This document shows, piece by piece, positions 19,801-28,048 of a stretch of DNA of 64,000 nt (the first letter of the stretch is position 1; every line of letters begins with the position of its first letter). This DNA comes from Albidovulum sp. (GTDB lineage: Bacteria > Pseudomonadota > Alphaproteobacteria > Rhodobacterales > Rhodobacteraceae): NCBI GenBank assembly GCA_028823855.1, contig JAPPFL010000025.1, positions 36,910-100,909 on the forward strand, in the 5' to 3' direction. A program made the position numbers and the translations under genes. The notes under the pieces are model-generated. The model saw only the letters and a program-made list of their open reading frames with translations. It ran no database searches and was not told where the DNA came from.

Positions 19801-19936
19801 CATCATGCCGAAATTGGTCCCATCGTCGACTCGATGCGTCGCAGTCTCCCGGGAGGGGAAGAGGCACGGCGGGCTCGTACCATTGCAGGACTGAGCTCAA
19901 TCTCGCCACCTCCGCAGCATCACACAATTGCGGCAA
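16868..19936 (-). CDS. glnE: Bifunctional glutamine synthetase adenylyltransferase / adenylyl-removing enzyme
   Basis: A 1022-residue protein with two nucleotidyltransferase domains that add and remove AMP on glutamine synthetase in response to nitrogen status. The N-terminal (deadenylylating) motif is GKLGAKELNYSSDIDI and the C-terminal (adenylylating) one is GRLGSEEMTISSDLDLM. Each is followed by a helical domain. The first candidate start is TTG at 19936, without a clear ribosome binding site. TTG at 19900, eight bases after GGAGG, is an equally good or better start. It is convergent with the leucine cluster. Confidence 0.94.
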   Translation of the reverse strand: MPQLCDAAEVARLSSVLQWYEPAVPLPLPGDCDASSRRWDQFRHDAEALGAGPELDFAKKADSDPHATALLNGIFGNSAYLSDCILRDLGFSCNLLSRGPDPAFEAALRAVSETARVPGEVSNAEVMTKLRVAKRRASLAIAIADIATHWNLEKITESLSDLAEASLRASCRHLLFDLFERGKIELLDPSDPEKGSGLVVLGMGKLGAKELNYSSDIDIIVLYDEEACPCDSYESRSIYSRLARSLVGVMGKRTPDGYVFRTDIRLRPDTGSSAAALSTEAALDYYRTLGQTWERAAMIKARCVAGDDAAGEKFLRENEQFAWRRNLDFISLRDIQSIKQKINAHKGSDRISVEGQNVKLGRGGIREIEFFAQTQQLIWGGRTAELRSKGTLEALDSLVAAGRVTVENANRLKRSYKFLRRIEHRIQMVEDQQTHTLPTGDSEIEKFSLFAGYESAEKFSGELLAHLREVEGIYGGLFGSPGAKLEIAEETVGSTQTETSANLAELGYSDPERSAEFIWGWLEGNHRSLANPKSRELLAELAPRLVSSFAASPRPDAAVFRFDSFLGRINQSVNLLSMLSARPELLDIVAKVMGAAPLLAEWLAKHPQLLESVLQRDFEDLELPAEIGLEPELAERAHRGLVKLYYAREFGSEELFRDLGRTIESQAAPDDFQGILDAQRRWCRDRKFQAGVHILRGDLTPVDASKPFCRIAETSLNRLLPLVECGIRDEFGQISGGGVAVVAFGRLGSEEMTISSDLDLMFIYDHDESAFESDGLKRISPSQYFARLFRRFINAIAAQTPEGRLYDVDMRLRPSGKSGPIACSIGAFETYQMEKAWVWEYQALTKARVIYAENGLRTRLDEIIRNALTKPRNQAELAAEVASMRQKIRGEFGSGGPWAIKLMRGGLFDLDFIAQYFQLLHASSAPSILCRDALSVFNKMRDLGIYDTSVLEDLAETTVLWRNLLGMLLLTSDGRNDESETAESLKSLISAAGDDAVFDSIEATVRENAERTAGYFDSILSG

Positions 19937-20456
19937 CGCTTACGGAAACGCTTGGTAAAGTCAAGTCAATTTCGAAATTGCGGCGGATTGAGGCGGGTTG
20001 GAATTTCCTGCGCATGGCGGGTTCGCGATTGGCGGGCGACTTGCGCTGCGACCTGCGAATTTGCGGAACAAAATTGTGTTCGAAGTCATGTCGCGGCCGC
20101 ATGAGATCGAAATCCGAATGTGCCCTCGAATTCTTGCCGGCGCACTCGGTCGAGCCCTTGCGGGTCATAAGTCTTGGCACCGAAATTCCGTGGTCGCGCT
20201 ACGGCATCGGCATCGAAAACGCTCAAGGCAAATTGCGAATCGTAATGCGCGCTCGTCCTTGCGCGATGCTCGCCGAATGTTGCGGGGCGTCGTACTGATT
20301 TGACGCATCGCATTGATCGAATTCGGAACCCAAACGGCCAAATTTCGTCCGAAAGGAGCGATTTTATTCGGCTTATCGCGCGTGAATTTTGTGTTTTCTT
20401 TACGCGGCGGACGCGCGCAGGCACCGAAATATTGAGTCAAGGCCGCCGCGGTCCGA
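19937..20456. other. Intergenic region, 520 bp, upstream of glnE
   Basis: The region separates the start of glnE from the 3' end of the TRAP large permease gene, both on the minus strand. It should contain the glnE promoter and the end of the TRAP transcript. I find no tRNA-like cloverleaf, no strong hairpin with a T-run and no protein-like frame with family similarity. The open frames across it look like chance. Confidence 0.5.
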
Positions 20457-21779
20457 TCATCGTCGACTCATTAGATTTTCCGGAAGCCAAGTGGCGAGTT
20501 CCGGAAAGACCACCAGGATGCCGACCATCAATACCATGATTAGAAACATTGGAATAGCGGTTCTAGAGATGTAGCCGATCTCATGATCAGTCATTCCCTG
20601 GAGCACGAAAAGATTGAACCCGATTGGCGGCGTTATCTGAGCCATTTCAACGACTACAACAATAAAGATGCCGAACCAAATCATGTCGAATCCCAATTCG
20701 GCGAATGCGGTCGTCCGAACCATCGGTTCGACAACCGCCATCGTCAAAACGACGGATGAAATGCCGTCAAGGAACATTCCGATAATGATGTAGAAAACCA
20801 TTAGCGCGGCGATCAGGACCGTTGGCGGAAGACCAAGCGACGCGATCCATTCGGCCAATGCGCGCGGCAGTCCTGTAAAGCCCATCGAGAGGCTCAAAAA
20901 AGAGGCTCCCATGAGAATCAACGCGATCATCGCCGACGTGCGCGTGGCGCCGAGCAGGCTGTCCGAAAAGGTCTTCCAGTTCAGCGACCCCTGAGCGGCG
21001 GCGAGAATTAACGCGCCGAGCACGCCGAAAGCCGCGGCTTCGGTCGCGGTGGCGATTCCCAAGTACATGGACCCTATGACAACAAGGACAAGGCAGACAA
21101 CCGGTATCAAAAACCGAGAATTCCAAAGCTTTTGCCGAAATTTTAGCGGCGGATCCCTCTCCGGCCGCTGGGCGGGACGCAAAATATACCACGCTACTAC
21201 ATACAGCATGAACATGCCTGCAAGGACAAGACCGGGAAATATGCCCGCCATAAAGAGCTGGGTGATGCTCTCGTTGATCGTAACCCCGTAAACGATAAGC
21301 GTGAGAGAAGGCGGAATCATCAGCCCCAGCGTTGCCGAACCGGCAAGAGTTCCTATCGTCATAAATTCCGGATAGCCTCGCCTGCGAAGTTCCGGAATCG
21401 ACATCTTGCCCACCGTCGTCAGAGTCGCGGCGGATGAGCCTGAAACCGCCGCGAAAATCGTGCATCCGACGACATTCGTGTGCAGCAAGCCGCCGGGAAG
21501 CCTTGTCATCCAAGGCGAGAGGCCTCGAAACATGTCTTCGGATAATCGAGTTCGAAAGAGAATCTCGCCCATCCAGATGAACAGCGGAAGCGCGGTGAGC
21601 GTCCAGCTCGAAGCGCTGTCCCATGCCTTGTCTGTTAGGTTAGCTCCGACGAATCCCTTGTCGAAAAGGACAATTCCGACCGCTGCAACGCCCATCAGGG
21701 CAAGTCCGATCCAAACTCCCGTCCCTAGCAGCAGAAACAGAACGAACAAAAAAATCACCGTCAGCGTGAAATGATCCAA
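20457..21779 (-). CDS. dctM: TRAP transporter large permease, DctM type
   Basis: A 440-residue integral membrane protein with about twelve hydrophobic segments. Diagnostic DctM stretches are GSSAATLTTVGKM and GSATLGLMIPPSLTLIVYG. It forms the sodium-driven translocation subunit of a tripartite ATP-independent transporter together with DctQ. The start is a TTG at 21779 behind an AGGA site, four bases after the DctQ stop. The ligand depends on the binding protein and is not known. Confidence 0.92.
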   Translation of the reverse strand: MDHFTLTVIFLFVLFLLLGTGVWIGLALMGVAAVGIVLFDKGFVGANLTDKAWDSASSWTLTALPLFIWMGEILFRTRLSEDMFRGLSPWMTRLPGGLLHTNVVGCTIFAAVSGSSAATLTTVGKMSIPELRRRGYPEFMTIGTLAGSATLGLMIPPSLTLIVYGVTINESITQLFMAGIFPGLVLAGMFMLYVVAWYILRPAQRPERDPPLKFRQKLWNSRFLIPVVCLVLVVIGSMYLGIATATEAAAFGVLGALILAAAQGSLNWKTFSDSLLGATRTSAMIALILMGASFLSLSMGFTGLPRALAEWIASLGLPPTVLIAALMVFYIIIGMFLDGISSVVLTMAVVEPMVRTTAFAELGFDMIWFGIFIVVVVEMAQITPPIGFNLFVLQGMTDHEIGYISRTAIPMFLIMVLMVGILVVFPELATWLPENLMSRR

Positions 21780-21783
21780 TTTC

Positions 21784-22302
21784 TTATTCCTGCAGCCGGG
21801 ACGCGTCCGCCTTGTCGATTCCCATGTGGTCTGTGAAAACTATCCGGATCAAGTGATCCCACAAAGCTATTGCGAACAGGGTTGCGCCGACGGTCATTGA
21901 GATTTCCGGAATCCACAGAGGCGTTGCATCCAGTCCCTGGCTCATAAATTTGAACTTTTTGGTCTGCAGATTCCGCTCAAAGGCGTACCATGCGAAGAAT
22001 GTCATGGTGCATCCCGCTATCGCGTAGCACCATATTTCGCCGAGTCGCCTGTATTTTCCCATCTTGCCGAGAAACAGGGAAACTCTGATGTGGGCGCCGT
22101 GATTGAGAGCGTAGGCGAGCGCGAAAAATGTGGAGGCTGCCATGCAGTAGCCGGCGTAGTTCGTTGATCCGGGGAACGTGGTTCCAGTCCAGCGCGCGAC
22201 CATTTGGGCGCAAATGATACATAGGATGAAAATTAGGAACAGAGCTCCAATGGCGCCGCCTACCAAGTAAAGCCAGTCCAAGCACTTTCGAATTGTCGAC
22301 AC
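21784..22302 (-). CDS. dctQ: TRAP transporter small permease, DctQ type
   Basis: A 172-residue protein with four predicted membrane helices, the usual layout for the small TRAP subunit. RWTGTTFPGSTNYAGYCMA lies between the first two helices. The start is a GTG at 22302, eight bases after a strong GGGGAGG. It sits between the binding-protein gene and dctM, separated from the former by a strong stem-loop. Confidence 0.88.
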   Translation of the reverse strand: MSTIRKCLDWLYLVGGAIGALFLIFILCIICAQMVARWTGTTFPGSTNYAGYCMAASTFFALAYALNHGAHIRVSLFLGKMGKYRRLGEIWCYAIAGCTMTFFAWYAFERNLQTKKFKFMSQGLDATPLWIPEISMTVGATLFAIALWDHLIRIVFTDHMGIDKADASRLQE

Positions 22303-22321
22303 CGGGCGGCCTCCCCAGAGA

Positions 22322-22356
22322 GTCCGGCCCTTCCGCTACGCCGGGAAGGGCCGGAC
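22322..22356. promoter_or_regulatory. 13-bp perfect stem-loop between TRAP binding-protein gene and dctQ
   Basis: The arms GTCCGGCCCTTCC (22322-22334) and GGAAGGGCCGGAC (22344-22356) pair perfectly around a nine-base loop. On the minus strand it begins about 25 bases after the binding-protein stop and is followed by CTCTGGGGAGG, not by a T-run. It is best read as an intra-operon stability or attenuation hairpin. A partial terminator cannot be excluded. Confidence 0.7.
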
Positions 22357-22381
22357 AAAAAGGAAGTTGCTTGGCAAACAG

Positions 22382-23359
22382 CTATTGCATGCTTTTGAAC
22401 GCATCAACGATCGCTTTGCCCGCTTCTCCCGCGCTCTCCGACCATTCCGCCGCCATAGCTTCGCCGATATTGGCGAGGTCGGAGGCCAGTTGTTCGCTCG
22501 GCGCTTGCACGCTCATACCGTTGCCGGCGAGCTGCGCGAGGTACCATCCCGCGAGCTGTTCCGACCGCGCCGTCGCCGCATCCTGCGCCAGAATGCTCGC
22601 TGACAGCAGGCAATTCCTCTTTTGGTCGTCAAGAGCTTCAAATGCCGCCTTGTTCGCAAAAACGTAGTTTCTGGGCAGCCAAGCCTGCGTGTCGTAGAAG
22701 TGGCTTAGATGCTCCCAGACTTTTCTATCGTAGCCGGTTGATCCCGACGACACGAAGGCGGAGGCAACTCCCGTCGCAAGCGCCTGCGTCAGGTCCGCAG
22801 CTTCGATCTGGACCGGCAGCATGCCCGCCATCTCCGCGAGTTTCGAGGTCGCTACATTGTATGCGCGGAATTTGATGCCTTCCATGTCCGCAACAGAATT
22901 GACCGGCTTGTTGAAGTAAATTCCTTGCGGGGGCCAGGGCGCGGAATACAGGAGAACGAGGCCTTACGCGTCTAGCGCCTCGGAAAATGCCTGGTTGGCC
23001 GCGGCCCATAAATCTTCGCTCGCGGCGTAGGACGTTGCAAGGAACGGAACCGAATCGATTCCGTAGAGCGGGTTTTCGTTTGCGTGCGCCGACAAGAGCC
23101 GTTCGCCGATTTTCGCCTGGCCCGTTTGAACGGCGCGCTTAATCTCGTTGCCTTTGAATAGCGAGCCGCCCGCGTGAACCGTAATCGTCAATTCGCCGCC
23201 GGTGCAGACTCCAACCGCTTCGGCAAATCTCTTTCCGTTTTGGCTATGGAAATTGCTATCGGCATACGCCATCGGCATGTCCCAATTCTCCGCCGAAGCG
23301 GCGACTGTCATTGCTAGCGATGCCGCAATTCCAAACAATCCGATTTTGAATCTTTTCAT
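22382..23359 (-). pseudogene. TRAP transporter substrate-binding protein (DctP family) interrupted by an in-frame TAA
   Basis: The frame from ATG 23359 has a signal peptide (cleavage after about residue 23, AASAENWDMP) and a DctP-like N-terminal half. It reaches TAA at 22966-22964 after 131 codons. Beyond the stop the same frame continues without a shift through GLVLLYSAPWPPQG and FNKPVNSVADM to the natural end at 22382. The sum is 326 codons, the usual family length. A single-base change of a Lys, Gln or Glu codon would explain it. The C-terminal part (from ATG 22885) lacks its own signal peptide and could not work alone. Either the transporter has lost its binding protein or this is a base-calling error. 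Confidence 0.85.
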
Positions 23360-23735
23360 TTGTGGTCTCCGTTTGCGATACTGAATTAATTGGCGCTCTT
23401 ATAGATGACGACAGAAAAAATGCACGAAAAAATATCTAACTGGGCATTCGATTTCCGAAACATGCGCAATTGCATCCGAAATCCAGCCAAATCGCCCGCA
23501 GACCGACTCAAGGCCGCGATCTAGGCGCGATCGCAATTTTCGCGCGTTGACCGCGGCGAATCCAAACGGCGCAAAATGAAAGAAAGGAATAACGGAATCT
23601 GACTCGGCAGTACCGCCGCGTGATTTTCAGGATCGGGAAGCGCTCCAAAAAAATGAACGATGTTACAATGCAGAGGTCTCGAACCAGATCGAACCCGCGG
23701 GCGGCCGGTCGACGCAACAGCGGCATGGCTGCGGT
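23360..23735. other. Intergenic region, 376 bp, upstream of the TRAP operon
   Basis: It lies between the start of the TRAP binding-protein gene and the 3' end of the alpha-E protein gene, all on the minus strand. A GGAG site eight bases before 23359 is the ribosome binding site of the TRAP gene. I see no RNA gene, clear terminator or recognisable promoter boxes. Confidence 0.45.
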
Positions 23736-24680
23736 TCAATTCGAATTGTGGAAGAATCCTTTTTCGACGCTCGCATGGATTTGGCGCGTTCCTTCGCTGA
23801 TTTCTTTGAGCAATTTTCGGCGATCATCGACATCCGGCCATTCGTAACGAACCAGAGAACAAGTACGTCCGGCTATGCGAAGCGGCATTTCAAAATCGCC
23901 GTCGGGAGCCGGCCCCATTTTGTTCAAATTCTCGAACGCCGCGTCGGTTGACTGGCGTATCGAATTCGGCAAACGGGGATCAGTTACGAGCAACTCGCGG
24001 ACCCTTTCGGAAGCCACGTCGAAACCGAACCGGCGCCTGTAGGTTTCCCGAGCTTCAAAAATCGCAAGTAGGCTTTCAAGCCCGTATTCTAACCCGGTTT
24101 CCAGTTTTGTCTCTTCGGCGACCTGCGCAAGCAAAAGCGATACGGATCCTTGGGCTCGCTCGACTGCTCGGCCAAGCTGGAGGAACAGCCATGCCTCGTC
24201 GCGATACATTGTTGCGTGGGCGATTCCGAAGAAGCTGCGCAAATCTCGCGAAGTCTCATCAAAAAAAGCTTCCGGAGAACGGCGCCAAATACTCACGATG
24301 TCGGAATCAAGGAATTTCAAATAGGAAAGATTTAGACTCGTCCACATTTCGGCGCTGATGCAATTGCGCATCTGGCGCGCGTTCTCTCTCCCCATGCGAA
24401 TGCAAGCAGTCAGAGAGTTTGGATTGCCCTCCTCAAAAGTTGTCTCTCCCGCCAACGTGAAAGAATCCGCCTGCGTGAAATTGTCGCTTGCAACGTTGAA
24501 CAAGCCTCCCGCGGGAGTATACTGCATGCAAGCGAACAATCGACGCCACGCGAAGTTTATCTCTTCGACCGGTCTGTCGACAAGCGCGCCGACTTGCTCC
24601 TTCATCATTCGGCACAGCAGGTCCGCTCTCTCGAGATAGCGGCCAAGCCAATACACTCCTTGCGCGTTTCGCGAGAGCAT
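23736..24680 (-). CDS. Alpha-E domain protein (DUF403/COG2307)
   Basis: A 314-residue, mostly helical protein that opens MLSRNAQGVYWLGRYLERAD, a hallmark of the alpha-E family. These proteins are almost always encoded next to a circularly permuted ATP-grasp enzyme, as here, and are thought to act with it in an amide-bond-forming reaction that has not been worked out. Its ATG directly follows the TGA of the ATP-grasp gene with no gap. The transglutaminase-like and proteasome-like genes that often complete the set are missing nearby. Confidence 0.87.
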   Translation of the reverse strand: MLSRNAQGVYWLGRYLERADLLCRMMKEQVGALVDRPVEEINFAWRRLFACMQYTPAGGLFNVASDNFTQADSFTLAGETTFEEGNPNSLTACIRMGRENARQMRNCISAEMWTSLNLSYLKFLDSDIVSIWRRSPEAFFDETSRDLRSFFGIAHATMYRDEAWLFLQLGRAVERAQGSVSLLLAQVAEETKLETGLEYGLESLLAIFEARETYRRRFGFDVASERVRELLVTDPRLPNSIRQSTDAAFENLNKMGPAPDGDFEMPLRIAGRTCSLVRYEWPDVDDRRKLLKEISEGTRQIHASVEKGFFHNSN

Positions 24681-26114
24681 TCAGTCTTCCAGTACCCATA
24701 GGTCTTTGCCGCCTCCGCCTTGACTTGAATTGACGACAAGGCTTCCTCGCCGCAAGGCGACGCGGCAGAAGGCGCCGGGAACGATTCGGGTTTGCTTTCC
24801 GCTAAGTACGAATGGCCGGAGATCTACATGCCGCGGCTCTATCTTTCGACCGACAATGCAAGGAGCTCGCGAAAGGGAGATAACTGGCTGGGATACAAAT
24901 TCGGCCGGATTTTCGCGGACGGCCTTGGCGTAGTCCTCTCTTTCCGCCTGCGTTGACTGCGGTCCTATGAGCATTCCGTATCCGCCCGATTCGCCCACTC
25001 GTTTGACGACAAGGTCTTTGAGGTTGTCCAGCGTATACTCTAGATCCAAGGGGCGGCGGCACAGGCGCGTTTCCACATTCATTAATATTGCGGACTCGCC
25101 CAAGTAGTAGCGGATTATGTCGGGCACATAGGCGTAAACGCCTTTGTCGTCGGCCACTCCCGTTCCCGGAGAGTTCGCGATCGACACGTTCCCTCGCTTG
25201 CAAGCATCCAGGATTCCGGGAACGCCCAGAACCGAGTCTCGCCTGAATTCCGTAGGATCCAGAAAATCGTCGTCCAATCTCCGGTAGAGGACATCGATTC
25301 GTTCCAGTCCGAGCGTGGTGCGCATGAAAAGAAATCCGTCTCGAACTACCAAGTCCTGCCCTTCCACAAGGGTCGCGCCGATCTCGTGTGCGAGGAACAC
25401 ATGCTCGTAGAATGCCGAGTTGAATACTCCGGGCGTTAGCAACGCGATAGAGGGATTTGGTGAGCCGGCGGGCGCAAGTTCTTTCAATGTTCGGGTCAGT
25501 TCGATACCGTAATGCTCGATCTCCCGAACCTTGCAGGTGCGAAAAAGGCGGCGAAGGCTCGATTTAATCGCTTTCCGGTTGGCGAGCATATACGAAACGC
25601 CGGAAGGCACGCGCAGGTTGTCTTCTAGAACCAGGAATCCGTCGTTCGTCCGAATAATATCCGTACCGCAAATCGCGACCCAAATTTTTTCCGGCGGCGA
25701 GAATCCTTTCATTTGCGGCCTGAACTGGGGGCAGTCGAAAATCATGTCTTTCGGTACGACGCCGTCCGAAACGATTTTGGCGTCGTTGTATATGTCGTCA
25801 AGGAAATGGTTGAGCGCGGTTAGCCGCTGCGACAGGCCCGCTTCGATTATTCGCCATTCCTCTGATGTGATAATTCGTGGAAGGCAGTCGACCGGGATGA
25901 TCTGCTCTTCGGATTCCGATTTTCCGTAAACTGTAAAGACGATGCCTTCATTGCGAAAGGACCGTGTTACGCTCTCTTGGATTTCGGTCGCTTCGTCGCC
26001 CGACATCCGTTCTAGCGCCTTCCGCAAGTGGCGGCAGTGGCTTCGCGCCTCGCCGCTGGGCAGAAACATTTCGTCGTAAACGGAATTATCGAGTTCGTAG
26101 GCGCTTAATTTCAC
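24681..26114 (-). CDS. Circularly permuted ATP-grasp protein (DUF404/407, COG2308)
   Basis: The 477-residue protein shows the family landmarks: the N-terminal YDEMFLPSGEARSHCRHL, a central RVPSGVSYMLANR and FLDPTEFR, then VVKRVGESGGYGMLIG and the C-terminal LVVNSSQGGGGKDLWVLE. The fold predicts ATP-dependent ligation of a carboxylate to an amine, with unknown substrates. The start is a GTG at 26114. It is the first gene of a two-gene operon with the alpha-E gene. Confidence 0.87.
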   Translation of the reverse strand: MKLSAYELDNSVYDEMFLPSGEARSHCRHLRKALERMSGDEATEIQESVTRSFRNEGIVFTVYGKSESEEQIIPVDCLPRIITSEEWRIIEAGLSQRLTALNHFLDDIYNDAKIVSDGVVPKDMIFDCPQFRPQMKGFSPPEKIWVAICGTDIIRTNDGFLVLEDNLRVPSGVSYMLANRKAIKSSLRRLFRTCKVREIEHYGIELTRTLKELAPAGSPNPSIALLTPGVFNSAFYEHVFLAHEIGATLVEGQDLVVRDGFLFMRTTLGLERIDVLYRRLDDDFLDPTEFRRDSVLGVPGILDACKRGNVSIANSPGTGVADDKGVYAYVPDIIRYYLGESAILMNVETRLCRRPLDLEYTLDNLKDLVVKRVGESGGYGMLIGPQSTQAEREDYAKAVRENPAEFVSQPVISLSRAPCIVGRKIEPRHVDLRPFVLSGKQTRIVPGAFCRVALRRGSLVVNSSQGGGGKDLWVLED

Positions 26115-26470
26115 GACTGCAGGTCGACCTTGGTGGCAAATTGGCTGAACCGAACCTAAGCATAGGCCAACGGGCTGTCAAACCTACCATGAAACGAGAA
26201 TTCGACCAGAGGGCATAGGAGTCTGCGGTTTCGACATGCAAAAAATCGCGGTCCATTCAGGTTAGGCGTCGATAGGATGCGTCGCCTCGACGACGTGATT
26301 GAATTCGTCGCCTTCGCGAAACAATAATCGCGTCGATTTCCGGCGAAAAGCGATTGCGAGTTCCATTTCCGTAAATTAATCTTCCGTTGCGTTTTAGATA
26401 ATGCACGCCTTGGCAGTGGGATATCGGATTGGCCAAGGCCCAGATACAGGATTTGGCCGCGGAGCTTGAA
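26115..26470. other. Divergent intergenic region, 356 bp
   Basis: It separates the minus-strand ATP-grasp gene from the plus-strand response-regulator gene, so promoters in both directions are expected. A possible but weak pair for the plus strand is TTGCGA followed by 17 bases and TAATCT near 26355-26383. I see no RNA gene or repeat. Confidence 0.4.
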
Positions 26471-27637
26471 ATGCATAAAACTCACCGCATTCTCGTTGTA
26501 GACGATGAACCTGACGTGGAACCTCTGGTTCTGCAGCGCATGCGACGGGAAATTCGAAGAGGAGAGTACGAATTTCTGTTTGCAGCGAACGGCGTTGAGG
26601 CTCTTGTGAAACTTGGCGAGGACCGTGAAATCGACATCGTGCTTTCGGACATCAATATGCCGCAGATGGACGGCCTGACTCTTCTGCAGCAAATCCCGGC
26701 GGTTGATCCCAATATCCGCTCGGTCATCGTATCCGCATACGGCGATATGAAAAATATTCGGGCCGCTATGAACCGAGGTGCGTTCGATTTCGTAACGAAA
26801 CCCATCGATTTTAACGATCTTCGGATAACCATCGAACGTACCGTGAAACATCTTGAAATGTGGCGAGAAGCGCTGGCATCCCGCGACAAGCTAGTCTCGC
26901 TTCAAAACGAACTCGGGCTGGCCAATTCAATGCAGCAGTCAATTCTTCCGGACAAATTCCCCGTCGGAGACAATTTCCAGATTCACGGAAGCATGGAACC
27001 GGCAAGGGACGTCGGAGGCGACTTCTTCGACATCATTCGCCTGGAGCACGGCAAATTCGGATTGGCGATTGCGGATGTTTCGGACAAGGGCGTGCCGGCG
27101 GCCTTGTTTATGATGTCCAGTCGCACGTTGCTCAAGGGCGCCGCGATCGGAAGCGAGGAACCGAAAAAGGTCTTGGCTGAAGTTAATTCATTGCTGGGCG
27201 AGGACAACGACGCCGGAATGTTCGTCACTTTGATCTATGCCGTTTTCGATCCCGAAACCGGAAATATGACATTCGCGAACGGCGGTCACAATCCTCCGCT
27301 GCTTATCCATGCCGACGGCACGTCGGAATACCTCGAGATGCCGGACGGCATTGCGCTCGGAATGGTCGACGGCTTCAGTTTCAAGGACAAGCATGTGCGC
27401 CTTAAAGAGGGCGATGTTCTCGTATTTTATACCGACGGCGTCACTGAGGCGATGGATTCTGAAGAGGAGTTGTACGGTACCCGGCGCTTGGCCCAGATAT
27501 TCGAGAACGGTTCACCGACAAGCGATGTTGAGGAGATCATCCAAAGAATTTTCGATTCCGTGCATTGCTTTTCTACGGGTATCCCTCAGTCGGACGACAT
27601 AACCTGTTTGGCACTCAGATTTGGAAAATCGTCGTGA
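26471..27637 (+). CDS. Response regulator with PP2C-type (SpoIIE) phosphatase output, RsbU/HsbR-like
   Basis: A 388-residue two-domain protein. Residues about 1-120 are a receiver domain with the acidic pair in VVDDEPD, phospho-acceptor Asp60 in VLSDINMPQMDG and the lysine of VTKPIDF. After a short linker, residues about 165-385 form a PP2C/SpoIIE phosphatase with metal-binding ARDVGGDFFDI, IADVSDKGVPAALFM, GHNPPLL, VFYTDGVTEA and DDITCLALRF. It would dephosphorylate a STAS antagonist on a signal from the histidine kinase downstream. ATG 26471 has GGAG eight bases upstream; a TTG at 26429 is the longer alternative. It overlaps the next gene by GTGA. Confidence 0.9.
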   Translation: MHKTHRILVVDDEPDVEPLVLQRMRREIRRGEYEFLFAANGVEALVKLGEDREIDIVLSDINMPQMDGLTLLQQIPAVDPNIRSVIVSAYGDMKNIRAAMNRGAFDFVTKPIDFNDLRITIERTVKHLEMWREALASRDKLVSLQNELGLANSMQQSILPDKFPVGDNFQIHGSMEPARDVGGDFFDIIRLEHGKFGLAIADVSDKGVPAALFMMSSRTLLKGAAIGSEEPKKVLAEVNSLLGEDNDAGMFVTLIYAVFDPETGNMTFANGGHNPPLLIHADGTSEYLEMPDGIALGMVDGFSFKDKHVRLKEGDVLVFYTDGVTEAMDSEEELYGTRRLAQIFENGSPTSDVEEIIQRIFDSVHCFSTGIPQSDDITCLALRFGKSS

Positions 27638-28047
27638 ATACTGCATTCTCTATAGACTTATCTCCCGACGCCGCCGAAATTGAACGAATAAACTCGGAAC
27701 TGGATATGGTCGGGCAAGCCGAAGATTGGCCGATGGCGTTCGACTACAACATTAGGCTCGTGATCGAAGAGCTTTTTATGAACATCGTCATGCACGGTGC
27801 CAAAAACGACAAATGCGAAATCGAACTTAGCCTCGAATCGAATAGCGAAATAGTGAAAATCACCATCATTGAAAACGGCGTTGCCTTCAATCCTTTGACA
27901 GACTCCAGCGCACCTGATCTGGAAAGCGATCTTTCCGAACGCGCGATCGGCGGGCTCGGCGTGCACTTGATCCGAAATCTCGTCGACGACATAGATTACA
28001 AGCGTGTTTCCGGACGAAACTCAATTTCCTTTTCGAAAAGGAAATAG
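27634..28047 (+). CDS. RsbW/SpoIIAB-like anti-sigma factor kinase (HATPase)
   Basis: A 137-residue stand-alone GHKL ATPase. The N-box is VIEELFMNIVMHGA (about residues 44-57), the G1-type box is ENGVAFNP and the G2-like segment is GGLGVHLIRNL. Such proteins phosphorylate a STAS antagonist and sequester a sigma factor or another partner. The GTG start at 27634 overlaps the stop of the phosphatase gene (GTGA), so the antagonistic phosphatase and kinase are translationally coupled. The STAS protein encoded at 31496-31834 is the likely substrate. Confidence 0.88.
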   Translation: MNTAFSIDLSPDAAEIERINSELDMVGQAEDWPMAFDYNIRLVIEELFMNIVMHGAKNDKCEIELSLESNSEIVKITIIENGVAFNPLTDSSAPDLESDLSERAIGGLGVHLIRNLVDDIDYKRVSGRNSISFSKRK

Positions 28048-28048
28048 C

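Noticed and set aside
22382..22885. C-terminal half of the TRAP binding protein as an independent gene
   Set aside because: It starts in the middle of the conserved domain, has no signal peptide, and shares its frame with the upstream half across a single stop codon.
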